DNA of 21,652 nucleotides from Treponema sp. (GTDB lineage: Bacteria > Spirochaetota > Spirochaetia > Treponematales > Treponemataceae): NCBI GenBank assembly GCA_016293005.1, contig JAEDFA010000033.1, positions 1-21,652 of the forward strand, written 5' to 3'. How positions within the stretch are numbered: the first letter of the stretch is position 1; every line of letters starts with the position of its first letter. The notes beneath the pieces were generated by a model that was given only the letters and a program-made list of their open reading frames with translations, had not been told where the DNA came from and made no database searches. Positions 1-8,027 of the stretch are shown here, one piece after another. The translations under genes and the position numbers were made by a program.

Positions 1-92
1 TCTATAATTTCAAAATTTATTGTATTAATATAAATAATTGGACATTTTCGACCAAAGCATCTATATATTTCGTTTTTTAATTCTTCTTTCAT
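1..92 (-). CDS. Partial CDS, possible AAA-family ATPase N-terminus
   Basis: An open frame starts with ATG at 92-90 and runs off the left edge of the window without a stop for 30 codons. An AGGA ribosome-binding site lies eight bases upstream of the ATG, which supports a real start. The peptide begins MKEELKNEIYRC and contains PIIYINT at about residues 18-24. A basic N-terminal segment followed by a hydrophobic PIIYINT-like strand resembles the beginning of Ycf46-like AAA+ ATPases, but the nucleotide-binding motifs lie outside the window. The frame is seen directly; the family is a weak inference. It is divergent from the Abi remnant to its right. Confidence 0.45.
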   Translation of the reverse strand, partial: MKEELKNEIYRCFGRKCPIIYINTINFEII

Positions 93-193
93 TAACCAGT
101 TCCTTTCTGCAAAATTGTTAATTGTATAATTATACCTCATATTTCAATTTTAGTCAAAAATCGATTCTTTATTTTTATGAACTTAAAATTCCA

Positions 194-202
194 TGATATA
201 AT
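194..202 (+). promoter_or_regulatory. Extended -10 promoter of the Abi remnant
   Basis: TGATATAAT at 194-202 is a perfect TATAAT -10 box (197-202) preceded by an extended-10 TG. No convincing -35 box is seen at the right distance, which fits an extended -10 promoter. Transcription would begin near 208-210, just before the GGAG ribosome-binding site at 211-214. This places the in-frame ATG at 177 upstream of the transcript and favours the start at 222. Confidence 0.6.
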
Positions 203-221
203 CAAGAAAAGGAGCTTTATC

Positions 222-428
222 ATGTCCAAAAAAGATGCCACCACCACAGAAAAATCACCAAAACTTACCGTACTAGAGATTATAGATTACTGTAAAAACA
301 CACTTGGTATTACCTTTAACCTGATGGATGAAGAAAAAGCAAAGGACTTTCTTAAAAAGAACAATTTCTTCTTCCGCCTCAAACAGTACTGTTCTGTATG
401 CTTTCTTCTTTTCTGGAGACCATTTTAA
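222..428 (+). pseudogene. Truncated Abi-family (Abi_2) gene remnant
   Basis: The frame encodes 68 residues starting with MSKKDATTTEK. The segment KLTVLEIIDYC...GITFNLM...AKDFLKKNNFFFRLKQY (about residues 14-56) matches in style the N-terminus of Abi_2/AbiD/AbiF abortive-infection proteins, in which a short helical region ends in a phenylalanine-rich FFFRL(K) segment. Full-length family members are around 300 residues, so most of the protein is missing. After RLKQY the sequence becomes a short hydrophobic tail (CSVCFLLFWRPF) unlike the family, then a stop. The start at 222 is chosen over 177 because GGAG lies seven bases upstream and the promoter lies between the two ATGs. It is probably a dead remnant left by deletion or recombination, although its promoter and ribosome-binding site still look intact. 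A functional small protein cannot be ruled out. Confidence 0.6.
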
Positions 429-498
429 TATATGTTTTTGATGATTTTTAGGTGGTGGTAATTAGACGCTTACATTATGTTTATTTTTTAATATTTTT

Positions 499-3400
499 TT
501 ACATCAGTTTTTCAAGAATCCTTCGTATAAAATCGCTTTTTTCTTTTAGACCGACTTTACCAGTGATAAGTTTTATGACATTCGGTTTTGAAGCGTCAAG
601 CTGAATTAGTTTTGGAAATTCAGTGATTATTTTCATGAATTTATTGATATTTATACTGGAAGTTTTTGCAAATTCAATGAATGCACAGCCGTTTTTTTCT
701 TTTATTGACGAAATGTTTAATTTTGCGCAGATAATTCTTATTTCTGCAATTGAAAGAAGACTCAAAACTTCTTCAGGAATCGGACCAAATCTGTCTTCAA
801 GTTCCCTGTAAACTGCATCAAATTCAGAACGATATTGAATTGAAGCAATTTTTTTGTAAATTTCCATTTTTGTCTGACTTGATTCAACATACGAATCTGG
901 AATAAAGCCTGAATATTCAAGTTCAAGAAGAACTTCTGCTTCTTCTTTGAAGTCTTTTGATGCCATAAGTTTGTTGACTGCTTCATTTAAAAGACGCATG
1001 TACATGTCAAATCCGACTGTATAAACATTTCCAGACTGATCTTTTCCCAGTAAATTTCCAGCCCCACGAATTTCAAGATCTTTCATTGCAATTTTAAAAC
1101 CGCTTCCAAGTTCTGTAAAATCACTTATAACTTGAAGTCTTTTCATCTGAATTTCTGAAAGCGCCTTGTTTTTCGGGTAAAAAAGATAAGCATACGCTTT
1201 TTTATCGCTTCTTCCAACGCGGCCTCTCAGCTGATATAACTGTGATATTCCGTACATATCTGCGCGGTCGATTATAATTGTATTTACATTAGGAATATCG
1301 ATTCCATTTTCAATAATTGTAGTCGCAACAAGAATATGAAAGCCGCCCATTTTAAATCTTCTGAAAATATCGTCAAGTTGTTCGCTTGTCATCTGTCCGT
1401 GTGCAACATCGATAAGCATTTCTGGAAGAATTTTTTCAAGTTTTGCCCTGATTTCATAAAGAGATTCGACCCTGTTGTGAAGATAAAAAACCTGCCCGCC
1501 CCGCTCGACTTCCTGTCTTACAGCCTTTGCAATTTTTTCATCTGAAAATTCTTCGATAAAAGTTTCAACAGGTTTTCTGTTTTGCGGCGGAGTCGTAAGA
1601 AGGCTCATATCACGGATTTTTAAAAGACTCATATGAAGCGTTCTTGGAATTGGTGTTGCTGACATTGAAAGGCAGTCGATGTTGTTTTTTAAGACTTTTA
1701 ATTTTTCTTTATCTTTTACACCGAATCTTTGCTCTTCATCGATAATCATAAGTCCCAAATTTCTGTACTGAACATCTTTTTGAATAATTCTGTGAGTACC
1801 GATTAAAATATCGATTTTTCCTTCTTGAAGTTCTTGAATGACTTTCTTTTGTTCTTTTGCAGAAACAAAACGGGAAAGATGCCTGATTGTAACGGGAAAA
1901 TTCTGAAAACGCTCAAGACAATTTTCGTAATGTTGCTCGGCAAGAATTGTTGTCGGAGCAAGAAATGCAACCTGTTTTCCACCGATTACAGCTTTAAAAG
2001 CTGCCCTCATTGCAATTTCTGTTTTTCCGTAACCGACATCACCGCAGATAAGTCTGTCCATTGGAACAGGTTTTTCCATGTCTTTTTTTATTTCTTCTGT
2101 AACTGTAATTTGGTCAGGTGTATCTTCATAAGGAAAATCAGCTTCAAACATCGCCTGAAGTTCAGTTTCTTTTGGAAATGCAAAACCACGCGAAGCTTTT
2201 CTTCTTGAATATAAGTCAATCAGTTTTTGCGCAAGAATTTCTACGGCTTCCCGGACTTTATTCTTTTTATTTTCCCAAATTTTGCTTCCGATTCTGTCTA
2301 AATGAGGTTTTTGTCCTTCGCTTCCAATATAACGCTGAACTAAATTCACCTGTTCAATAGGAACAAAAACGAATTCTTCATCTGCGTATTCTATTTTTAT
2401 ATAATCCCTTTCGTTTCCAAGTGCTTTTACCCTGTCGATTCCTCTAAAAAGACCGATTCCGTAATTTACATGAACTACATAATCGCCAGGATTTAAATCA
2501 ATGAAAGTATCGATTGGACTGCTTTTTGTTTTTGCAAAATTTTTCGGTGAATATTTTTTACGTTTAAAAATTTCATTTTCCTGAATGACCTTAAGTTTTA
2601 TTTCAGGAATTACAAATCCTTCAGAAATTGATTTTCCAAAAATTGAAAGCGGATTTTTTAAATTTTCATCGGTGAAAGATTTCAAGATTTCATTTACCCG
2701 CAAAGCCTGATTATCGCTGTCGGCAAATATAAAAATTTTCCAGCCGGTTTCAAGTTCTGCTTTTAAATCATCTTTTAATAAATTTATATTTCCCAGATAT
2801 GAAATGTTTGAATTTGACGGAATCAACAGGTTTGTTTCATTTTGAGAAATATCTTCAGCGTTTTCTTCTGTTAGAATTGACCTGAATTTTACGCATTTTT
2901 CAATTTTTGAAACTATTTCATCAAATGAAAAAAACATTTCTTTAGGCGGAAGAATGCACATCTCTTTTCTGAATTTTGAATAAAGCCCAGAAATTTCCCG
3001 GAAAAAACTTTCCTGAAAATTATTAAGTCTGTCAAAATCCATTAGAAAAACAGGAAGATTATTTGTGATATAGTCTAAAATAGTATACTTTTTATTCCAA
3101 AGAATCGGATAAAAAAATTCCTCGCCTTCACATTCCTTTTTATTTCTTAAATTTAAAATAAGATTTTCACGGAATTTTTTAGCTTCTTCAGTAAAAGGAA
3201 GTTTTCCAGAAAAATTATCCTCTATGGAATTTTCAGAATCAGAAAGTTTTTCTTCAAGAATATTTATAAGCTCTTCATTCCAAATAACCTCTTTCATCGG
3301 ATAAATAAGAATCGAATCTAGGGTATCTAAAGTAGTTTGGTTTTCGGTACTAAAAGACTTGATTTTTTCTATTTGGTCAAAATCAAAAATAATTCTTACT

Positions 3401-4098
3401 CCATTCTCAGAATCAGGAAGAAAAATATCTAAAACCTCTCCTCTTAAACTGAATTCTCCTTTAACAGAAACTTTCGGAACTCTCATATAGCCAAGAGAAG
3501 AAAGTTTTTCTGCAATTTTTACCGTATCAATTTTTTGACCTTTTGAAAGACTGAAAACATTTTCAAGGATAAATGACGGAGGCGGAAGCGGCGTTTGAAA
3601 AACACGTTGAGTTAAAATAAAAATTTCAGGTTTATCAATTTTTGCATTTTTTCTTGAAGCAAGTTTTGAAAGAAATCCAGCCCTTTTTCCAAAAACAACA
3701 GAGCCGGAAGGAATACTTTTATAGAATACAGAACCCCATTCAGGAAAAATATTTACAGTTATATCTTCGCAGATTGTAGAAAAATTAATTTTTAAAGATT
3801 CTGCTTCTCTTTCTGACGGAACAATTATAATAATGTCTGAAATTTTAGACAAATCTTCTGAAAATTGATTTTTTAAGTTTACAGAATATCCGCTTTCCCT
3901 TAAATTTTGAAAGTTTCTGAATTTTAAATAAGAGCGGTTTATAAATTCCGCAAGAAAAAATGAAGTAAGAGAACCTTGCATTCCAGTTATATTTACAGGA
4001 AAAACTGTTGAATTTTTTAAAAGAACTTCAAGAGAAGATGAAAATTCTTTATAGGATGAGAGGATTTTTTGAATAAATTTTGTTGATAATGTATTCAT
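499..4098 (-). CDS. mfd: Transcription-repair coupling factor Mfd
   Basis: This 1199-residue protein is the ATP-dependent translocase that removes RNA polymerase stalled at DNA lesions and recruits the UvrA-dependent excision machinery. Its length is close to the usual 1150-1200. The N-terminal third is the UvrB-like region. A CarD-type RNA polymerase interaction domain is visible near residues 530-600 (PGDYVVHVNYGIGLF starts near 537). The superfamily 2 motor follows, with Walker A GDVGYGKT at 686-693, DEEQRFG at 787-793, SATPIPRTL just after, and motif VI QLRGRVGR at 956-963. A C-terminal TRCF domain follows. The gene stands alone on the minus strand, divergent from the secreted-protein gene at 4185. 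No strong Shine-Dalgarno sequence precedes the ATG at 4098, and I see no clear hairpin terminator beyond 499. Confidence 0.97.
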   Translation of the reverse strand: MNTLSTKFIQKILSSYKEFSSSLEVLLKNSTVFPVNITGMQGSLTSFFLAEFINRSYLKFRNFQNLRESGYSVNLKNQFSEDLSKISDIIIIVPSEREAESLKINFSTICEDITVNIFPEWGSVFYKSIPSGSVVFGKRAGFLSKLASRKNAKIDKPEIFILTQRVFQTPLPPPSFILENVFSLSKGQKIDTVKIAEKLSSLGYMRVPKVSVKGEFSLRGEVLDIFLPDSENGVRIIFDFDQIEKIKSFSTENQTTLDTLDSILIYPMKEVIWNEELINILEEKLSDSENSIEDNFSGKLPFTEEAKKFRENLILNLRNKKECEGEEFFYPILWNKKYTILDYITNNLPVFLMDFDRLNNFQESFFREISGLYSKFRKEMCILPPKEMFFSFDEIVSKIEKCVKFRSILTEENAEDISQNETNLLIPSNSNISYLGNINLLKDDLKAELETGWKIFIFADSDNQALRVNEILKSFTDENLKNPLSIFGKSISEGFVIPEIKLKVIQENEIFKRKKYSPKNFAKTKSSPIDTFIDLNPGDYVVHVNYGIGLFRGIDRVKALGNERDYIKIEYADEEFVFVPIEQVNLVQRYIGSEGQKPHLDRIGSKIWENKKNKVREAVEILAQKLIDLYSRRKASRGFAFPKETELQAMFEADFPYEDTPDQITVTEEIKKDMEKPVPMDRLICGDVGYGKTEIAMRAAFKAVIGGKQVAFLAPTTILAEQHYENCLERFQNFPVTIRHLSRFVSAKEQKKVIQELQEGKIDILIGTHRIIQKDVQYRNLGLMIIDEEQRFGVKDKEKLKVLKNNIDCLSMSATPIPRTLHMSLLKIRDMSLLTTPPQNRKPVETFIEEFSDEKIAKAVRQEVERGGQVFYLHNRVESLYEIRAKLEKILPEMLIDVAHGQMTSEQLDDIFRRFKMGGFHILVATTIIENGIDIPNVNTIIIDRADMYGISQLYQLRGRVGRSDKKAYAYLFYPKNKALSEIQMKRLQVISDFTELGSGFKIAMKDLEIRGAGNLLGKDQSGNVYTVGFDMYMRLLNEAVNKLMASKDFKEEAEVLLELEYSGFIPDSYVESSQTKMEIYKKIASIQYRSEFDAVYRELEDRFGPIPEEVLSLLSIAEIRIICAKLNISSIKEKNGCAFIEFAKTSSININKFMKIITEFPKLIQLDASKPNVIKLITGKVGLKEKSDFIRRILEKLM

Positions 4099-4184
4099 GG
4101 AAAACTGCCGATAAAAATATTATGAGGCTTCTTTTTTAAGTCTCTAAAAAAAAGTTTTCAAATAATTCGTTTTGGAGAACTAAA

Positions 4185-5159
4185 GTGAAAAAAATTTATT
4201 CAATTTTATCAGTTTTTTTAATTCTTGGACAGATGATTTTTGCTCAAAATGTAAATTCTGAAAAAGAAAGCAAGAAATATTCACTGAAAATAAAATTTTA
4301 CAATAAAACAATGTATTACCCGGAAAATCCAGAGTCAAATCCAATTTTCATTCAGGTTTCTATAAAAAATACATCAAACGAAACTTTGCGTTTTAAACTG
4401 GCAGACGACAGAGCGTTCAGCCTTGATTTTAATGTTTATACAATTCAAAATAAAAAACTTGAAGAGACTGAAAAACTTAAAATCAAACGCACATCAGATC
4501 AGACTGTTTATTTCAGAGAAATTGCACTTGAAACGGGAGAAGAATATTCATTTGTTGAAAATTTAAAAGATTACATCGTAATTTCAGAGCCTTCCATTTA
4601 TTATTTTGACCTCAATTTTTATCCTGAACTTTACAAATCAAAATTCAAAAAACTCTCTTCAAACCGCCTGACACTTGAGATAAATCCTGAACTTTCAGCG
4701 GCAAGTTCCAGTTCACTTCCTGTAAAAGCAAAAACAGCAGAACTTTTAGTTCCAGAAGAAATTGCGCCGGATAAAGTTGTTGAACAGACAATTATCGCAC
4801 GCCAGAAGTCCCTTTGGGATCAATATTTTCTTTACATCGATGTTGAAGCAATGCTCAAAAGAAATCCTTCATTAGAACGAAAATATAATAGTTCAAATGC
4901 TGAAGACCAGTCAAAGATGATTCAGGCATTTAAAACAGATTTAATGCAGAATAAAATTGAAAATGACATTGTTGCAATTCCAGAACGATTTGAAATAAAA
5001 AAAACAACTTACGATAAAACATCAGGAACTGTTGAAGTAATTCAGTGGTTTAAATACCCTACTTTCAGTCAGAAAAAAAAGTATCTTTATCAAGTCAGAC
5101 AGCATGAGGGAATCTGGAAAATTGTTGATTATTCAGTTACAAATTTGGGAACGGAGTAA
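4185..5159 (+). CDS. Secreted protein of unknown function, GTG start
   Basis: This 324-residue protein is not one I recognise. It has a typical signal peptide (MKKIYSILSVFLILG, hydrophobic to residue 20, cleavage likely after FA-Q). The region of about residues 30-170 is rich in alternating polar and hydrophobic residues, including NPIFIQVSIKNTSNETLRF, suggesting a beta-sandwich of the kind found in periplasmic carriers. The C-terminal part from about residue 200 (helical, then strands ending in QVRQHEGIWKIVDYSV) looks like an NTF2-like fold; both domain guesses are inference. The start codon is GTG; GGAG sits seven bases upstream and fixes it. The zinc-ribbon membrane protein follows 11 bases downstream, probably cotranscribed. 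Export to the periplasm or outer membrane is likely. Confidence 0.8.
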   Translation: MKKIYSILSVFLILGQMIFAQNVNSEKESKKYSLKIKFYNKTMYYPENPESNPIFIQVSIKNTSNETLRFKLADDRAFSLDFNVYTIQNKKLEETEKLKIKRTSDQTVYFREIALETGEEYSFVENLKDYIVISEPSIYYFDLNFYPELYKSKFKKLSSNRLTLEINPELSAASSSSLPVKAKTAELLVPEEIAPDKVVEQTIIARQKSLWDQYFLYIDVEAMLKRNPSLERKYNSSNAEDQSKMIQAFKTDLMQNKIENDIVAIPERFEIKKTTYDKTSGTVEVIQWFKYPTFSQKKKYLYQVRQHEGIWKIVDYSVTNLGTE

Positions 5160-5170
5160 ATTTTTTTATA

Positions 5171-5548
5171 ATGAAGAAGAAAGCACCAAAATTTTTCTGT
5201 GAAAACTGCGGAGAAGAAGTAAAAGAAAACGCAAAAATTTGTACTCACTGCGGGAAATTTTTCACGAATATCAGATGTCCAAAATGTTTTCATCAGGGAG
5301 ATAGCAGGGAATTTAAAAATGGATGCCCTGAATGCGGCTACTCAAATAATAAAAATAATTTTAATCAAAAAGACGAAAATGAAAGTAAAAAATATAACGG
5401 AAACTTTTTTAAAAATTATATAAAAAAATACTACCCTGAACAAAATAAAAAAAGCCGGGAAAACTCATTACCGGCATGGATTTATATTTTTACGCTTGCT
5501 GTTTTAATTACGATTATAATTGCATTTTACAGTTGTCTTATAAAATAA
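5171..5548 (+). CDS. Membrane-anchored double zinc-ribbon protein
   Basis: This 125-residue protein carries two four-cysteine zinc ribbons: C10/C13/C24/C27 (CENCG and CTHCG) and C36/C39/C52/C55 (CPKC and CPECG). A polar, lysine- and asparagine-rich linker follows, then one transmembrane helix at about residues 102-121 ending close to the C-terminus. The topology suggests a cytoplasmic metal-binding head held on the inner membrane by a tail anchor. The function is unknown; such proteins are often of the zinc-ribbon (DUF7577-like or double zinc ribbon) class. It lies 11 bases after the secreted-protein gene. The only purine-rich element, GGAG, overlaps that gene's stop codon 14 bases upstream, so translation may depend on coupling. 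Its stop codon directly abuts the 3' end of the convergent tRNA-Leu gene. Confidence 0.8.
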   Translation: MKKKAPKFFCENCGEEVKENAKICTHCGKFFTNIRCPKCFHQGDSREFKNGCPECGYSNNKNNFNQKDENESKKYNGNFFKNYIKKYYPEQNKKSRENSLPAWIYIFTLAVLITIIIAFYSCLIK

Positions 5549-5632
5549 TACCCGGCACGAGACTTGAACTCGCATGAGCAAATGCCCACCTGGACCTGAA
5601 CCAGGCGCGTCTACCAATTCCGCCAACCAGGC
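5549..5632 (-). tRNA. tRNA-Leu (anticodon CAG)
   Basis: Read on the minus strand, 84 bases fold as a class II tRNA: 5' acceptor GCCTGGT, TG, D arm GCG...AATTGGTAGA...CGC, anticodon stem CCTGG/CCAGG with loop TTCAGGT (anticodon CAG), a long variable arm with a GGGC/GCTC stem, T arm GCGAG-TTCAAGT-CTCGT, 3' acceptor GCCGGGT and discriminator A. The long variable arm, A73 and the AATTGGTAGA D loop identify leucine. CCA is not encoded. The acceptor stem has three wobble pairs (1-72, 4-69, 7-66), including an unusual terminal G-U. It has its own promoter just upstream. Confidence 0.93.
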
Positions 5633-5644
5633 AAATATGAAATA

Positions 5645-5673
5645 ATTATATACAAAATAATTTTTCAGGTCAA
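5645..5673 (-). promoter_or_regulatory. Sigma-70-type promoter of tRNA-Leu
   Basis: On the minus strand TTGACC (5668-5673) and a perfect TATAAT (5645-5650) are separated by exactly 17 bases. The -10 box ends 12 bases before the mature tRNA 5' end, leaving a leader of about five bases. This is the best promoter in the window and lets the tRNA be transcribed independently of the pseudouridine synthase genes upstream. Confidence 0.85.
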
Positions 5674-5705
5674 GCACAGATTCTTTTCTATCTATTTTCT
5701 AAAAA

Positions 5706-6446
5706 TCATTCATCGTAAAAAAAAGAAACATTCTGATTTGAAAAAGGATTAAAAAATTCAAGAGAAACGGCTTTAAACTTCAAGTTTTCTTTTAATTCTT
5801 TATTTTTTGCGGAAGAATTATATAAACAGTCGTTTTTAACGGGAATGCACGCCCATGCTAAATGAGAGCGCACCTGGTGGCGGAATCCTTGAGTTATTCT
5901 GCATTGAACGCTAAAAGAATCAGCTTTTTTGGAAAGAACTTTTACTTCTGTTGTGTATTTTTTTTTACTTCCGACTTTTTTTAAAGAAAATTTTCCTGAT
6001 GTTTCAGTTACAGGTCTGACTTCTTTTAAATCTTTTCCATAATGCCTGAAAAACGATGAAATGAAAATTTGATTTGAAAGTTCAATTTTTTCTTTTGGAA
6101 AACCTGAAAGAGCTATGGCGTTTTCTCTTAAATAATCGCATTCAGCGTTGTACGTTTTTATGAATTTTCCTTCTTTTTGCTGAATCTGAATAAAATCGTA
6201 AAATTCCTGATTTAAGGCAATTAAAAAAATTCCTTCTGTTAATGTATCAAGCCTGTGAACAAGACCGAATTCGCACGGTTTAATGCCACAAACTTTTTTT
6301 ATCTCCGGGAAAAGTTTTACAGCAAAAGAAAGCGCATTTTCGCTATCGGAAAAATCAAGAGGCGCGCACGGAAGAAAAGGCGGTTTATAAACTATTAGAA
6401 AAGGATTTATGCTGCTAGGAGTATTCAAAATTTTTATCTGATGCAT
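5706..6446 (-). CDS. RluA-family RNA pseudouridine synthase
   Basis: This 246-residue protein converts a uridine in RNA to pseudouridine. It carries the RluA-family catalytic motif GLVHRLDTLTEG, with the catalytic aspartate at D67, and the conserved substrate-side segment RITQGFRHQVRSHLAW near residue 185. There is no S4 domain. It is shorter and more divergent than RluD, and the rRNA or tRNA target cannot be assigned from sequence. Its start overlaps the end of the rluD-like gene by 13 bases and is preceded by GAGGG inside that gene, so the two are translationally coupled. It is the last gene of the PilZ-led operon; the tRNA-Leu gene follows 73 bases downstream. No terminator hairpin was seen after the stop. 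Confidence 0.85.
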   Translation of the reverse strand: MHQIKILNTPSSINPFLIVYKPPFLPCAPLDFSDSENALSFAVKLFPEIKKVCGIKPCEFGLVHRLDTLTEGIFLIALNQEFYDFIQIQQKEGKFIKTYNAECDYLRENAIALSGFPKEKIELSNQIFISSFFRHYGKDLKEVRPVTETSGKFSLKKVGSKKKYTTEVKVLSKKADSFSVQCRITQGFRHQVRSHLAWACIPVKNDCLYNSSAKNKELKENLKFKAVSLEFFNPFSNQNVSFFYDE

Positions 6447-7420
6447 TTTACCCTCGGCATTACTTCTTTCGGATATTTTTTCTTTAACTTTTTTAAAACT
6501 TCATAAAAACGAGACGGAATCTGCGCTTTAAAACAATGATATTTTTCTTTTCCAGGAAGTTTTATCACAAGTTTTCTTGAATGAAGCATCAAAGGCACAT
6601 CTGGAAAATTTTCATCAGGTTTTGAATAAAGTTTATCGCCTAAAATCTGACAGCCTAAATATTTCATGTGAACTCTGATTTGATGAGTTCTGCCAGTTTT
6701 TATTCTTACGCGAACAACAGAATACGGACCGTAACATGAAATGCAGTGATAAATTGATCTTGCAAATTTTCCGTCAGTTGTATCTGTTACAGCCTTAAAT
6801 TTTTTTCTGTTTTTACTGTCGCGGATAATTTGAGTTTTTACATCTCCGCTTGATGCCGGTGGCCGACCTTTGCAGATTAGAATATATTCTTTTTGAACAA
6901 GTCGCTCTTTAAATTGAGAAGACAGATATTCTTCGGTTTCGCGGTTTTTTGCCGTAATTATAATACCTGATGTATCTTTATCAAGACGGTGAACAATTCC
7001 CGGACGGCGGGATTTTAAAATTTCATTCTGAGAAACATCTTTTTTCTGTGGAACAGCTTCTTTTTTCCAGTGATAAAGAAGCGCATTTACAAGCGTTTTT
7101 GACCAGTTTCCTAGAGCCGGATGAGTTACCATACCGGAGGCTTTATTTACAACAGTTACATTTTCATCTTCATAAATGATTTTCAGAGGAATATTTTCAG
7201 GTTCAATATCTGTTGGAATATTATCTTCCCAAAGAATTTCAATAACATCGCCTTTTTTTACTTTTGAAGAAAGTTTTGCGTTCTTTCCATTTAAAAGAAT
7301 TTCCTGAGCTGTTGATTTTAGTTTCGACCTGTTCATTCCTTGCGGAATTGAAGCGATATACTGGTCAAGACGAATTGTTTCACATAAAGTTTCAGGAATT
7401 TTTACAAAAATTGAAGGCAT
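6434..7420 (-). CDS. rluD: RluD-type 23S rRNA pseudouridine synthase
   Basis: This 328-residue protein has the full RluD layout. An S4 RNA-binding domain occupies about residues 16-70 (LDQYIA...RSKLKSTAQEILLNGK). The catalytic core has the motif RRPGIVHRLDKDTSG, with catalytic D147, and the later KTGRTHQIRVHMKYLG segment. RluD enzymes modify uridines in helix 69 of 23S rRNA; that exact target is inferred from family. An AAGGTG ribosome-binding site lies seven bases before the ATG, inside the last codons of the preceding small membrane-protein gene. Its 3' end overlaps the next pseudouridine synthase gene by 13 bases. Confidence 0.88.
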   Translation of the reverse strand: MPSIFVKIPETLCETIRLDQYIASIPQGMNRSKLKSTAQEILLNGKNAKLSSKVKKGDVIEILWEDNIPTDIEPENIPLKIIYEDENVTVVNKASGMVTHPALGNWSKTLVNALLYHWKKEAVPQKKDVSQNEILKSRRPGIVHRLDKDTSGIIITAKNRETEEYLSSQFKERLVQKEYILICKGRPPASSGDVKTQIIRDSKNRKKFKAVTDTTDGKFARSIYHCISCYGPYSVVRVRIKTGRTHQIRVHMKYLGCQILGDKLYSKPDENFPDVPLMLHSRKLVIKLPGKEKYHCFKAQIPSRFYEVLKKLKKKYPKEVMPRVKCIR

Positions 7421-7421
7421 T

Positions 7422-8027
7422 TTAGTTCACCTTAAGTTTTTTTGCATTTTTAATATTCTTTGATGAAGATTCAATGGAATTTTTGTCAGAGTAATTTTCA
7501 TCATCCAAAAGATTTTCTTCCTGCAAATCATTTGAAAAATCTTCTTCTAGCGTCTGCTTAGAAGAAGGAAGTTGTATGGCGTCAGGATCGTTTTTTATTG
7601 GATTAATTTTTACAGGGTTGTTCGGGTTGTTTATTTTCTTTTTTGCATTGCTTCGTTTTACAGAATTTACGATAAAATCTGTTATTCCGATACAAAGGCT
7701 TATCCCCAAAGAAGTTAAAATTATCCCGATTTGCTCATCTGTTGAAAAACTTGAATCCGATGATTGTGCAAATGGATTTACAAAATATTGCGAGTCAAAA
7801 TTATTGAAGGCGAATTTTCCAAGTGAATAGCCTAAAGTTGCGTTAAAAGTTATAAAAGGCATTGCTCCAAGCGTTATAATTTCTGCACGGCGTAAATCGT
7901 GTAAAAAACCGGGAAATTCATTATCAAAATAAGGCTCTGGAGTTTTTGATTCTGCAGAAAAGAGATTTTGTGCAAAAAGAGAAAAAATCAAAATTATCGC
8001 TGTAATTTTTACTTTTTTTAAACTCAA
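7422..8027 (-). CDS. Small membrane/secreted protein of unknown function, TTG start
   Basis: This 201-residue protein has a signal peptide (MSLKKVKITAIILIFSLFA, cleavage likely near residue 25). A conserved-looking block follows, FPGFLHDLRRAEIITLGAMPFITF at about residues 39-62, which is the kind of sequence seen in treponemal conserved proteins. One or two hydrophobic segments follow, the clearest at about residues 98-118. The tail is polar and rich in asparagine, aspartate and serine. The function is unknown. The start codon is TTG, chosen because an AAGGA ribosome-binding site lies seven bases upstream and the codon overlaps the TGA stop of the YggS-type gene (TTGA). It is two bases from rluD downstream, so it is clearly within the operon. 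Confidence 0.75.
   Translation of the reverse strand: MSLKKVKITAIILIFSLFAQNLFSAESKTPEPYFDNEFPGFLHDLRRAEIITLGAMPFITFNATLGYSLGKFAFNNFDSQYFVNPFAQSSDSSFSTDEQIGIILTSLGISLCIGITDFIVNSVKRSNAKKKINNPNNPVKINPIKNDPDAIQLPSSKQTLEEDFSNDLQEENLLDDENYSDKNSIESSSKNIKNAKKLKVN

Noticed and set aside
177..221. In-frame upstream ATG at 177 extending the Abi remnant by 15 codons
   Set aside because: The TATAAT promoter (197-202) and GGAG site lie between this ATG and the one at 222, so the longer form would start upstream of the transcript.
1825..2360. Open frames on the plus strand inside mfd
   Set aside because: They lie opposite the conserved Mfd motor motifs, have cysteine-rich unnatural composition and lack ribosome-binding sites, so they are shadows.
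4124..4150. GAGGCTT / AAGTCTC hairpin between mfd and the secreted-protein gene as a terminator
   Set aside because: The stem is seven pairs with a G-U, it lies between two divergent starts, and no T-run follows on the plus strand.
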